From positions 2,236,001 to 2,300,000 of the forward strand of contig OX387611.1 in NCBI GenBank assembly GCA_947568835.1: 64,000 bases of DNA, written 5' to 3'. Shown here in pieces: positions 43,829 through 56,405 of the stretch; position 1 is the first letter of the stretch; every line of letters starts with the position of its first letter. This DNA comes from Protonemura montana (taxonomy: Eukaryota > Arthropoda > Insecta > Plecoptera > Nemouridae). The notes below the pieces were generated by a model. The model worked only from the letters and a program-made list of their open reading frames with translations, made no database searches and was not told the origin of the DNA. A program made the position numbers and the translations under genes.

Positions 43829-45017
43829 TTTTAGCTGCATCTGATGCCTGCATGACCCGGGGCCAGTCGTTGCAGTCCTCCACTCGAGACCCGAGTAGGT
43901 GAACAACACCCTTCATGTGACAAAGCCTGACTTTACTTATGATTTTCAAACAAAGGGTCTGGAGTTCGTTGCTCGCCGCGGGCGCTCGACAATCCACCGC
44001 CGCCTTCTGTTGTTTTACACGAGTACTAGCTTTGTTTTTAAGAGGGCTGTGAGATCGTACGATCTTTTGTCAATTGTCAATTGCTTGTGAATTGTATTGC
44101 GTCACATTCCCCCCACCCCTTCTTATTACATACGTTGTCATGGTAACCAAGCTTGTTATTACATACGTTGTCATGGTAACCAAGCTTGTTGTTTACTTGC
44201 GCTTTGTAGATGAACTTAGCTTTAAAATTCATTTAATTTCGTTAAAACATTATTTTACTTCAAAAAAATCATTTTTTCAAGCGAATAAAGATACGTTTTA
44301 TCATTTGAAAACTAAATCACCTCAAACTGAGTTAAATATTCGATCATCAGTCCTGTAAAATAGCAAATATGATCGATATTTAAAGGTAAAACCAACGGTT
44401 ATTTGCTGTGACGTCAGATAGAATTCAAACAAAAGCACGTAACATTTAATAAACTTCAATCCAATGAACCATCATTTCCCACCGCCCCCCAAAATACGTA
44501 ACAAAACGTAGTTGTGTGAAATAAAAAGCGATGTATATTTACACGACATTTTAGAGGGCGGTGGTTAAAAAGAGTTGATCACAAAATGGCGTCGCATCGA
44601 TGTATGATTTAGTATCGAGAAGGCGGTGGACGAACATCGTTAACTACGAGAGATATGCGTTTTATAAGCGAGAAATATCGACAATACAGAGTAGCATATG
44701 AAACGTAAAAAACACACATATAGCAAATATATATATATATATATATATATGTGTGTATGGCATTGCATAAAAAGTACGGCATAAATAGCATATGTACTTT
44801 ACAGGGGGAAATTATTGCCCTTTTTATTGCTTTTCCCGGACTTCGGGGTGCTACGTCACATTGGGTGCTGTCTAAACGAGATAATACTGTGAATTATTAC
44901 TAATACCATGTTGCCGAAATAAAGGGAGGGGGGAACAGCGCGAGAAACCAGATATAAACATCTATTATTTCATTACACACACTGTTTTTATAAACAAAGC
45001 TTCGATCATTTCGTGAT
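43829..45017. other. Spacer with X-box duplication, CRE and (TA)n
   Basis: Mostly unique. Holds a 33-base duplication with X-box-like palindromes (44123-44188), tgacgtca at 44409-44416, aaaatggcg near 44583 and a (ta)n microsatellite at 44727-44750. Small frames are unconvincing. Confidence 0.35.
44123..44188. promoter_or_regulatory. Duplicated X-box-like palindrome
   Basis: Two exact 33-base copies starting ttattacatacgttgtcatg, each with gttgtcatggtaac (44134-44147, 44167-44180). The RFX X-box consensus is GTNRCC-spacer-RGYAAC; the first half has one mismatch and the second half is perfect. Confidence 0.35.
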
Positions 45018-45600
45018 ATCCAATATCTGAACCAGCGCAGTGTTGCTTAACTTTCATTCCTCCAACCTCTCTCCCAAACAGAACTGGTCATGTGTATAAT
45101 GGTCACCCATCCAATACCTGACCCAGCGCAGTGTTGCTTAACTTTCATCCCTCCAACCTCTCTCCCGAACAGAACTGGTCATGTGTATGATGGTCACTCA
45201 TCCAATATCTGAACCAGCGCAGTGTTGCTTAACTTTCATCCCTCCAACCTCTCTCCCGAACAGAACTGGTCATGTGTATGATGGTCACCCATCCAATACC
45301 TGACCCAGCGCAGTGTTGTTTAACTTTCATCCCTCCAACCTCTCTCCCGAACAGAACTGGTCATGTGTATGATGGTCACCCATCCAATACCTGACCCAGC
45401 GTAGTGTTGCTTAACTTTCATCCCTCCAACCTCTCTCCCGAACAGAACTGGTCATGTGTATGATGGTCACCCATCCAATACCTGACTCAGCGCAGTGTTG
45501 CTTAACTTTCATCCCTCCAACCTCTCTCCCGAACAGAACTGGTCATGTGTATGATGGTCACCCATCCAACACGGTGAGCCAGCTCAGTGTTGCTTAACTT
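45018..45600 (-). repeat. 91-base 5S-derived satellite array (minus orientation)
   Basis: About 6.4 units with 5S-like boxes on the minus strand and no SINE tail. The edges sit at the box-C end (atatccaatatctg) and box-A end (gcttaacttgatg). Confidence 0.95.
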
Positions 45601-46157
45601 GATGCTAGGCTTGAATGGGCGGGGCTTGTTTGAACGGACCTGTTGCTCCTCCCACAAGACTTCTTTCTCCCGTGGGAATCTTTGTCCCGCGGTGTTTATA
45701 AGGAATGCCGACATCAAAGCAGGGAAGAAATATTTTGCCTGGCAACAAGATTCACATAACTTGAAGTAATAACCAGCGATAACTTCAACATCTTTCCTTA
45801 TGATTGCTAGAAAATCAACAAATACTTTAGTTTTCTTGCCTTGAATAATACAATTACATATTTCAGATTGGCTGATGATTTGATTGGATGGAATAAAACC
45901 TGTCAATGATTAAAAGATCTTAGAATCATAAACTGATCGACAAGTCAGGAATCTAAGCCAAGTAAATCAATCCCCCCCCCCCCCCCCCCCACCACCAGCC
46001 ATCTGCCCCACCCTATCCAATCACAACAATGCCACCCTTCGTTACTAATTAGTGTTCATTTAACCCGTTATTTACTGCGCGCCTTTTTATATCCCAGAAC
46101 GCCCACAATGCGTCCGGTCATATAAATAATAAAAACCCAGGCGAGCTAGATTAACAA
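45601..46157. other. Spacer with poly-C run
   Basis: Unique DNA. A C-run of about 20 lies at 45972-45990. A 134-codon minus frame (45502-45906) runs from unique DNA into the 91-base array and shows no recognisable domain. No gene called. Confidence 0.3.
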
Positions 46158-49100
46158 GCAGCTGGCTGGATCCTAGCGTCTATCCAGGTTATTTGAGATC
46201 AACTGGCTGGATCCTAGCCTCTATCCAGGTTATTTGAGAACAGCTGACTGGATCCTATGCTCTATCCAGGTTATTTGAGATCAACTGGCTGGATCCTAGC
46301 CTCTATCCAGGTTATTTAAGATAAGCTGACTGGATCCTATGCTCTATCCAGGTTATTTGAGATCAGCTGGCTGGATCCTATGTTCTATCCAGGTTATTTG
46401 AGATCAACTGGCTGGATCCTAGCGTCTATCCAGGTTATTTGAGATCAGCTGGCTGGATCCTATGCTCTATCCAGGTTATTTGAGATCAGCTGGCTGGATC
46501 CTATGCTCTATCCAGGTTATTTGAAATCAGCTGACTGGATCCTATTTTCTATCCAGGTTATTTGAGATCAGCTGACTGGATCCTATGCTCTATCCAGGTT
46601 ATTTGAGATCAGCTGGCTGGATCCTATGTTCTATCCAGGTTATTTGAGATCAACTGGCTGGATCCTAGCGTCTATCCAGGTTATTTGAGATCAGCTTGCT
46701 GGATCCTATGCTCTATCCAGGTTATTTGAGATCAGCTGGCTGGATCCTATGCTCTATCCAGGTTATTTGAGATCAGCTGGCTGGATCCAATGCTCTATCC
46801 AGGTTATGTGAGATCAGCTGACTGGATCCAATGCTCTATCCAGATTATTTAAGATCAGCTGGCTGGATCCTATGCTCTATCCAGGTTATTTGAGATCAGC
46901 TGGCTGGATCCTATGCTCTATCCAGGTTATTTGAGATCAGCTGGCTGGATCCTATGCTCTATCCAGGTTATTTAAGATCAGCTGGCTGGATCCTATGCTC
47001 TATCCAGGTTATTTGAGATCATCTGACTGGATCCTATACTCTATCCAGGTTATTTGAGATCAGCTGACTGGATCCTATACTCTATCCAGGTAATTTGAGA
47101 TCAGCTGGCTGGATCCTATACTCTATCCAGGTTATTTAAGATCAGCTGGCTGGATCCTATAATCCATCCAGGTTATTTGAGATCAGCTGACTGGATCCAA
47201 TGCTCTATCCAGGTTATTTGAGATCAGCTGGCTGGATCCAATGCTCTACCCAGGTTATTTGCGATCAGCTGACTGGATCCAAAGCTCTATCCAGGTTATT
47301 TGAGATCAGCTGGCTGGATCATAGCCTCTATCTAGGTTATTTGAGATCAGCTGGCTGGATCCTAGCCTCTATCCAGGTTGTTTAAGATCAGCTGGCTGGA
47401 TCCTAGCCTCTATCCAGGTTATTTGAGATCAGCTGACTGGATCCAATGCTCTATCCAGGTTATTTGAGATCAACTGGCTGGATCCTAGCCTCTATCCAGG
47501 TTATTTGAGAACAGCTGACTGGATCCTATGCTCTATCCAGGTTATTTGAGATCAACTGGCTGGATCCTAGCCTCTATCCAGGTTATTTAAGATAAGCTGA
47601 CTGGATCCTATGCTCTATCCAGGTTATTTGAGATCAGCTGGCTGGATCCTATGTTCTATCCAGGTTATTTGAGATCAACTGGCTGGATCCTAGCGTCTAT
47701 CCAGGTTATTTGAGATCAGCTGGCTGGATCCTATGCTCTATCCAGGTTATTTGAGATCAGCTGGCTGGATCCTATGCTCTATCCAGGTTATTTGAAATCA
47801 GCTGACTGGATCCTATTTTCTATCCAGGTTATTTGAGATCAGCTGACTGGATCCTATGCTCTATCCAGGTTATTTGAGATCAGCTGGCTGGATCCTATGT
47901 TCTATCCAGGTTATTTGAGATCAACTGGCTGGATCCTAGCGTCTATCCAGGTTATTTGAGATCAGCTTGCTGGATCCTATGCTCTATCCAGGTTATTTGA
48001 GATCAGCTGGCTGGATCCTATGCTCTATCCAGGTTATTTGAGATCAGCTGGCTGGATCCAATGCTCTATCCAGGTTATGTGAGATCAGCTGACTGGATCC
48101 AATGCTCTATCCAGATTATTTAAGATCAGCTGGCTGGATCCTATGCTCTATCCAGGTTATTTGAGATCAGCTGGCTGGATCCTATGCTCTATCCAGGTTA
48201 TTTGAGATCAGCTGGCTGGATCCTATGCTCTATCCAGGTTATTTAAGATCAGCTGGCTGGATCCTATGCTCTATCCAGGTTATTTGAGATCATCTGACTG
48301 GATCCTATACTCTATCCAGGTTATTTGAGATCAGCTGACTGGATCCTATACTCTATCCAGGTAATTTGAGATCAGCTGGCTGGATCCTATACTCTATCCA
48401 GGTTATTTAAGATCAGCTGGCTGGATCCTATAATCCATCCAGGTTATTTGAGATCAGCTGACTGGATCCAATGCTCTATCCAGGTTATTTGAGATCAGCT
48501 GGCTGGATCCAATGCTCTACCCAGGTTATTTGCGATCAGCTGACTGGATCCAAAGCTCTATCCAGGTTATTTGAGATCAGCTGGCTGGATCATAGCCTCT
48601 ATCTAGGTTATTTGAGATCAGCTGGCTGGATCCTAGCCTCTATCCAGGTTGTTTAAGATCAGCTGGCTGGATCCTAGCCTCTATCCAGGTTATTTGAGAT
48701 CAGCTGACTGGATCCAATGCTCTATCCAGGTTATTTGAGATCAGCTGGCTGGATCCGAGCCTCTATCCAGGTTATTTGAGATCAGCTGACTGGATCCAAT
48801 GCTCTATCCAGGTTATTTGAAATCAGCTGGCTGGATCCTATGTTCTATCCAGGTTATTTTAGATCAGCTGACTGGATTCTATGTTCTATCCGGGTTATTT
48901 GAGATCAGCTGGCTGGATCCTATGCTCTATCCATGTTATTTGAGATCAGCTGGCTGAATCCTTTGTTCTATCCAGGTTATTTGAGATCAGCTGGCTGGAT
49001 CCTATGCTCTATCCAGGTTAATTGAGATCAGCTGGCTGGATGCTATGCTCTATCCAGGTTATTTGAGATAAGCTGGCTGGATCCTAGACTCTCTCCAGGT

Positions 49101-52100
49101 TATTTGATGTTAGCTGACTGGATCCAAAGCTCTATCCAGGTTATTTGAGATCAGCTGGCTGGATCAAAGCCTCTATCCAGGTTATTTGAGATCAGCTGGC
49201 TGGATCCTAGCCTCTATCCAGGTTGTTTAAGATCAGCTGGCTGGATCCTAGTCTCTATCCAGGTTATTTGAGATCAGCTGGCTGGATCCAATGCTCTATC
49301 CAGGTTATTTGAGATCAGCTGGCTGGATTCTATGTTCTATCCGGGTTATTTGAGATCAGCTGACTGGATTCTATGTTCTATCCGGGTTATTTGAGATCAG
49401 CTGGCTGGATCCTATGTTCTATCCAGGTTATTTGAGATCAGCTGGATGGATCCTATGCTCTATCCATGTTGTTTAAGATCAGCTGGCTGGATCCTATGTT
49501 CTATCCAGGTTATTTGAGATCAGCTGGCTGGATCCTATGCTCTATCCAGGTTATTTGAGATCAGCTGGCTGGATGCTATGCTCTATCCAGGTTATTTGAG
49601 ATCAGCTGGCTGGACCCTAAGCTCTATCCAGTTTATTTAAGATTAGCTTGCTGGATCCTATGTTCTATCCAGGTTATTTTAGATCAGCTGACTGGATTCT
49701 ATGTTCTATCCGGGTTATTTGAGATCAGCTGGCTGGATCCTATGTTCTATCCATGTTATTTGAGATCAGCTGGATGGATCCTATGCTCTATCCATGTTGT
49801 TTAAGATCAGCTGGCTGGATCCTATGTTCTATCCAGGTTATTTGAGATCAGCTGGCTGGATCCTATGCTCTATCCAGGTTATTTGAGATCAGCTGGCTGG
49901 ATGCTATGCTCTATCCAGGTTATTTGAGATCAGCTGGCTGGATCCTAAGCTCTATCCAGTTTATTTAAGATAAGCTGGCTGGATCCTATGCTCTATTTAG
50001 GTAATTTGACATCAGCTGGCTGGATGCTATGCTCTATCCAGGTTAATAGAGATCAGCTGACTGGATACTATGCTCTATCCAGGTTATTTGAGATCAACTG
50101 GCTGGATCCTAGCCTCTATCCAGGTTATTTAAGATAAGCTGACTGGATCCTATGCTCTATCCAGGTTATTTGAGATCAGCTGGCTGGATCCTATGTTCTA
50201 TCCAGGTTATTTGAGATCAACTGGCTGGATCCTAGCGTCTATCCAGGTTATTTGAGATCAGCTGGCTGGATCCTATGCTCTATCCAGGTTATTTGAGATC
50301 AGCTGGCTGGATCCTATGCTCTATCCAGGTTATTTGAAATCAGCTGACTGGATCCTATTTTCTATCCAGGTTATTTGAGATCAGCTGACTGGATCCTATG
50401 CTCTATCCAGGTTATTTGAGATCAGCTGGCTGGATCCTATGTTCTATCCAGGTTATTTGAGATCAACTGGCTGGATCCTAGCGTCTATCCAGGTTATTTG
50501 AGATCAGCTTGCTGGATCCTATGCTCTATCCAGGTTATTTGAGATCAGCTGGCTGGATCCTATGCTCTATCCAGGTTATTTGAGATCAGCTGGCTGGATC
50601 CAATGCTCTATCCAGGTTATGTGAGATCAGCTGACTGGATCCAATGCTCTATCCAGATTATTTAAGATCAGCTGGCTGGATCCTATGCTCTATCCAGGTT
50701 ATTTGAGATCAGCTGGCTGGATCCTATGCTCTATCCAGGTTATTTGAGATCAGCTGGCTGGATCCTATGCTCTATCCAGGTTATTTAAGATCAGCTGGCT
50801 GGATCCTATGCTCTATCCAGGTTATTTGAGATCATCTGACTGGATCCTATACTCTATCCAGGTTATTTGAGATCAGCTGACTGGATCCTATACTCTATCC
50901 AGGTAATTTGAGATCAGCTGGCTGGATCCTATACTCTATCCAGGTTATTTAAGATCAGCTGGCTGGATCCTATAATCCATCCAGGTTATTTGAGATCAGC
51001 TGACTGGATCCAATGCTCTATCCAGGTTATTTGAGATCAGCTGGCTGGATCCAATGCTCTACCCAGGTTATTTGCGATCAGCTGACTGGATCCAAAGCTC
51101 TATCCAGGTTATTTGAGATCAGCTGGCTGGATCATAGCCTCTATCTAGGTTATTTGAGATCAGCTGGCTGGATCCTAGCCTCTATCCAGGTTGTTTAAGA
51201 TCAGCTGGCTGGATCCTAGCCTCTATCCAGGTTATTTGAGATCAGCTGACTGGATCCAATGCTCTATCCAGGTTATTTGAGATCAGCTGGCTGGATCCGA
51301 GCCTCTATCCAGGTTATTTGAGATCAGCTGACTGGATCCAATGCTCTATCCAGGTTATTTGAAATCAGCTGGCTGGATCCTATGTTCTATCCAGGTTATT
51401 TTAGATCAGCTGACTGGATTCTATGTTCTATCCGGGTTATTTGAGATCAGCTGGCTGGATCCTATGCTCTATCCATGTTATTTGAGATCAGCTGGCTGAA
51501 TCCTTTGTTCTATCCAGGTTATTTGAGATCAGCTGGCTGGATCCTATGCTCTATCCAGGTTAATTGAGATCAGCTGGCTGGATGCTATGCTCTATCCAGG
51601 TTATTTGAGATAAGCTGGCTGGATCCTAGACTCTCTCCAGGTTATTTGATGTTAGCTGACTGGATCCAAAGCTCTATCCAGGTTATTTGAGATCAGCTGG
51701 CTGGATCAAAGCCTCTATCCAGGTTATTTGAGATCAGCTGGCTGGATCCTAGCCTCTATCCAGGTTGTTTAAGATCAGCTGGCTGGATCCTAGTCTCTAT
51801 CCAGGTTATTTGAGATCAGCTGGCTGGATCCAATGCTCTATCCAGGTTATTTGAGATCAGCTGGCTGGATTCTATGTTCTATCCGGGTTATTTGAGATCA
51901 GCTGACTGGATTCTATGTTCTATCCGGGTTATTTGAGATCAGCTGGCTGGATCCTATGTTCTATCCAGGTTATTTGAGATCAGCTGGATGGATCCTATGC
52001 TCTATCCATGTTGTTTAAGATCAGCTGGCTGGATCCTATGTTCTATCCAGGTTATTTGAGATCAGCTGGCTGGATCCTATGCTCTATCCAGGTTATTTGA

Positions 52101-53605
52101 GATCAGCTGGCTGGATGCTATGCTCTATCCAGGTTATTTGAGATCAGCTGGCTGGACCCTAAGCTCTATCCAGTTTATTTAAGATTAGCTTGCTGGATCC
52201 TATGTTCTATCCAGGTTATTTTAGATCAGCTGACTGGATTCTATGTTCTATCCGGGTTATTTGAGATCAGCTGGCTGGATCCTATGTTCTATCCATGTTA
52301 TTTGAGATCAGCTGGATGGATCCTATGCTCTATCCATGTTGTTTAAGATCAGCTGGCTGGATCCTATGTTCTATCCAGGTTATTTGAGATCAGCTGGCTG
52401 GATCCTATGCTCTATCCAGGTTATTTGAGATCAGCTGGCTGGATGCTATGCTCTATCCAGGTTATTTGAGATCAGCTGGCTGGATCCTAAGCTCTATCCA
52501 GTTTATTTAAGATAAGCTGGCTGGATCCTATGCTCTATTTAGGTAATTTGACATCAGCTGGCTGGATGCTATGCTCTATCCAGGTTAATAGAGATCAGCT
52601 GACTGGATACTATGCTCTATCCAGGTTATTTGAGATCAACTGGCTGGATCCTATGTTTTATTTAGGTTATTTGAGATCAGCTGGCTGGATCCTATGCATT
52701 ATCCAGGTTATCTGAGATCAGCTGGCTGGATCCTATGTTCTATCCAGGTTATTTGAGATCAGCTGGCTGGATTCTATGTTCTATCCATGTTATTTGAGAT
52801 CAGCTGGCTGGATCCTATGCTCTATCCAGGTTATTTGAGATCAGCTGGCTGGATCCTATGCTCTATCCAGGTTATTTGAGATCAGCTGGCTGGATCCTAG
52901 GTTCTATCTAGGTTATTTAAGATCAGCTGGCTGGATCCTATGTTCTATCCAGGTTATTTGAGATCAGCTGACTGGATCCTATGTTCTATCTACGTTATTA
53001 GACATCAGCTGGCTGGATCCTATGTTCTTTTCAGGTTATTTGAGATCAGCTGGCAGGATCCTATGTTCTATTCAGGTTATTTGAGATCAGCTGACTGGAT
53101 CCTATGTTTTAGCCAGGTTATTTGAGATCAGCTGGCTGGATCCTATGTTCTATCCAGGTTATTTGAGATCAGCTGGCTAAATCCTATGTTCTTTTCAGGT
53201 AATGTGAGATCAGCTGGGAGGATCCTATGATCTATCCAGGTTATTTGAGATCAGCTGGCTGGATCCTATGCTCTATCCATGTTATTTGAGATCAGCTGGC
53301 TGGATCCTATGCTCTATCTATGTTTTTTGAGATCAGCTGGCTGGATCCTATGTTATATCCATGTTATTTGAGATCAGCTGGGTGGATCCTATGCTCTATT
53401 CAGGTTATTTGAGATTAGCTGGCTGGATCCTATGCTCCATACAGGTTATTTGAGATTAGCTGGCTGGATACTGTGTTCTATCCAGGTTATTTGAGATTAG
53501 CTGGCTGGATCCTATGCTCTATCCAGGTTATTTGAGATCAGCTGGCTGGATCCTATGTTCTATCCAGGTTATTTGAGATCAGCTGGCTGGATACTATGCT
53601 ATATT
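46158..53605 (+). repeat. 41-base satellite array, main block (7.4 kb)
   Basis: About 181 units of the gatcagctggctggatcc family. Higher-order structure is clear: gagaacagctgac at 46236 and 47507 are 1271 bases (31 units) apart. ctagactctctccagg at 49084 and 51626 are 2542 bases (62 units) apart. Identical 61-codon frames start at 47200, 48471 and 51013. The edges, below 46250 and above 52700, are the most diverged. Confidence 0.96.
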
Positions 53606-54271
53606 CAAGTACATGAGCAAGTTTAGATTCTATATGAATGTGGTAACGCCCCCCTCCACTTTATAACGACCTGCATCCCCTAAAAAAAGCCACGCTTCGG
53701 CAAACGAAACATAATCAATAATAATAGGATTTTTAACGCACTTTGTGACATGAGTTAATTAACAGCGAAACACCGCAGATTTACAAAACCAGCGCCGTGT
53801 TGGTCATCGCTAACAAAAACAAATGAATGTAAAAGCATTAAATAAAACCAGAGTGGATAAAAAAAGTGAGAATAAACGAGTGTTTCAGAGTCGCTGGAGA
53901 TATCGAAATGATCAGCTCATAAAAATCTATAGGTTAATAATTCACAATATTCGCGTAGTTTATTACGCTCGGCTTGTAACGCGCGGTTTGGTTGACCGTC
54001 TGTCAAGCTCGGTAACGGACGGTTGTCAAGCAGTGCTTTTTTATTCGTGAAATCATAACGAATTGTTTGCCATCAATAATACATTAGTTACTGTCACGTG
54101 ATCGCCATATGTTTTAATTATTTAACTTGCAATACCCACATCTCAAATTGCAAATCATCGCAACTGACAGGCGGCCATTTTGATTTACATCCAATAAACC
54201 GTAGATCATGCACCGGCTTCTAATTTCCAGGCTAAAAGAGTGAACCCGGAGTCTACATTCCAATTCATTTT
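53606..54271. other. AT-rich spacer
   Basis: Contains gtcacgtgatcg (54093-54104, reverse complement of cgatcacgtgac) and gcggccattttg at about 54171. A 75-codon plus frame at 53823-54050 has no recognisable content. No gene called. Confidence 0.3.
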
Positions 54272-55922
54272 CAAACTCAATGACAGGACGTTTAACATTA
54301 GCGCTGTGACTCTGACTAAACCTGTAAACCCAATGACAGGACGTTTAACATTAGCGCTGTGACTCTGACTAAACCTGTAAACCCAATGACAGGACGTTTA
54401 ACATTAGCGCTGTGACTCTGACTAAACCTGTAAACCCAATGACAGGACGTTTAACATTAGCGCTGTGACTCTGACTAAACCTGTAAAACCAATGACAGGA
54501 CGTTTAACATAAGCGCTGTGACTCTGACTAAACCTGTAAACCCAATGACAGGACGTTTAACATTAGCGCTGTGACTCTGACTAAACCTGTAAACCCAATG
54601 ACAGGACGTTTAACATTAGCGCTGTGACTCTGACTAAACCTGTAAACCCAATGACAGGACGTTTAACATTAGCGCTGTGACTCTGACTAAACCTGTAAAC
54701 CGAATGACAGGACGTTTAACATTAGCGCTGTGACGCTGACTTAACCTGTAAACCCAATGACAGGACGTTTAACATTAGCGCTGTGACTCTGACTAAACCT
54801 GTAAACCCAATGACAGGACGTTTAACATTAGCGCTGTGACTCTGACTAAACCTGTAAACCCAATGACAGGACGTTTAACATTAGCGCTGTGACTCTGACT
54901 AAACCTGTAAACCCAATGACAGGACGTTTAACATTAGCGCTGTGACTCTGACTAAACCTGTAAACCCAATGACAGGACGTTTAACATTAGCGCTGTGACT
55001 CTGACTAAACCTGTAAACCCAATGACAGGACGTTTAACATTAGCGCTGTGACTCTGACTAAACCTGTAAAACCAATGACAGGACGTTTAACATAAGCGCT
55101 GTGACTCTGACTAAACCTGTAAACCCAATGACAGGACGTTTAACATTAGCGCTGTGACTCTGACTAAACCTGTAAACCCAATGACAGGACGTTTAACATT
55201 AGCGCTGTGACTCTGACTAAACCTGTAAACCCAATGACAGGACGTTTAACATTAGCGCTGTGACTCTGACTAAACCTGTAAACCCAATGACAGGACGTTT
55301 AACATTAGCGCTGTGACGCTGACTTAACCTGTAAACCCAATGACAGGACGTTTAACATTAGCGCTGTGACTCTGACTAAACCTGTAAACCCAATGACAGG
55401 ACGTTTAACATTAGCGCTGTGACTCTGACTAAACCTGTAAACCCAATGACAGGACGTTTAACATTAGCGCTGTGACTCTGACTAAACCTGTAAACCCAAT
55501 GACAGGACGTTTAACATTAGCGCTGTGACTCTGACTTAACCTGTAAACCCAATGACAGGACGTTTAACATTAGCGCTGTGACTGACTAAACCTGTAAACC
55601 CAATGACAGGACGTTTAACATTAGCGCTGTGACTCTGACTAAACCTGTAAACCCAATGGCAGGACGTTTAACATTAGCGCTGTGACTCTGACTAAACCTG
55701 TAAACCCAATGACAGGACGTTTAACATAAGCGCTGTGACTCAGACTAAACCTGTAAACCCGATGGCAGGACGTTTAACATTAGCGCTGTGACTCTGACTA
55801 AACCTGTAAACCCAATAGCAGGACGTTTAACATTAGCACTGTGACTCTGACTAAACCTAAAAACCCAATAGCAGGACGTTTAACATTAGCACTGTGACTC
55901 TGACTAAACCTGTAAACCCAAT
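54272..55922. repeat. 53-base satellite array
   Basis: About 31 units of 53 bases containing gacaggacgtttaacattag and cgctgtgactctgactaaac. A 583-base (11-unit) block is repeated, marked by gacgctgactt at 54732 and 55315 and by aaccaatgacagg at 54486 and 55069. Copies at the right edge are the most variable. Confidence 0.95.
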
Positions 55923-56405
55923 GGCATAGAGTAAGGAAAGCAACTAAGAGATGGGTCGGGAGTAAAATGTTTGAAATTAGTCTCTGATTGCGGCTGGGGG
56001 TTGTTTTTGATCGCAGGTTTGAATGTTTTCACGCTAGGGTAGTACATGAGCCACATTATGCATGTATCTATACAAGGTCCAGCAACCCCCACCCAACCCA
56101 ACCCCCACCCACCCAACCCCACCAACCCACCCTCCAAGCCAGGGCAGGGGAGAGGCAGGAGTGGGACAGGGGAGGGTGGGGAAGGGGGCACATCCTACTA
56201 CATTATTCAAAGTCCTATTTCCAATTTCTATTTCAATTTTTTTTATTTTCACCCCCGCACTTTTTTCATCTGCAAGCGTGTGCTATCTCTTTCCAACCAA
56301 CGAGCGAGCGCATCATCCCGTCTCTCTCCCACTCATCTGCATTATGCATTGTCCGGCAAAATGTGAATTCAAATGTATTCGGTGAAATACAGTTCATTCG
56401 TGAAA
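55923..56405. other. Spacer with C-rich tract
   Basis: 56086-56135 is a long C-rich tract (ccccc, cccaaccc) capable of G-quadruplex on the minus strand, followed by a G-rich tract at 56143-56190. The long frames at 55988-56575 arise from this low-complexity DNA. Confidence 0.35.

Noticed and set aside
43794-43997. 67-codon minus frame containing HMKGVVHLLGSRVEDCNDWP
   Set aside because: Looks protein-like for a short stretch, but it ends inside a 91-base repeat and part of it is a segment duplicated on both sides of the SINE; no family recognised.
45502-45906. 134-codon minus frame
   Set aside because: Runs into the 91-base array and shows no recognisable domain or splice signals.
53823-54050. 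75-codon plus frame rich in basic residues
   Set aside because: No family resemblance, AT-rich spacer, no start or splice context.
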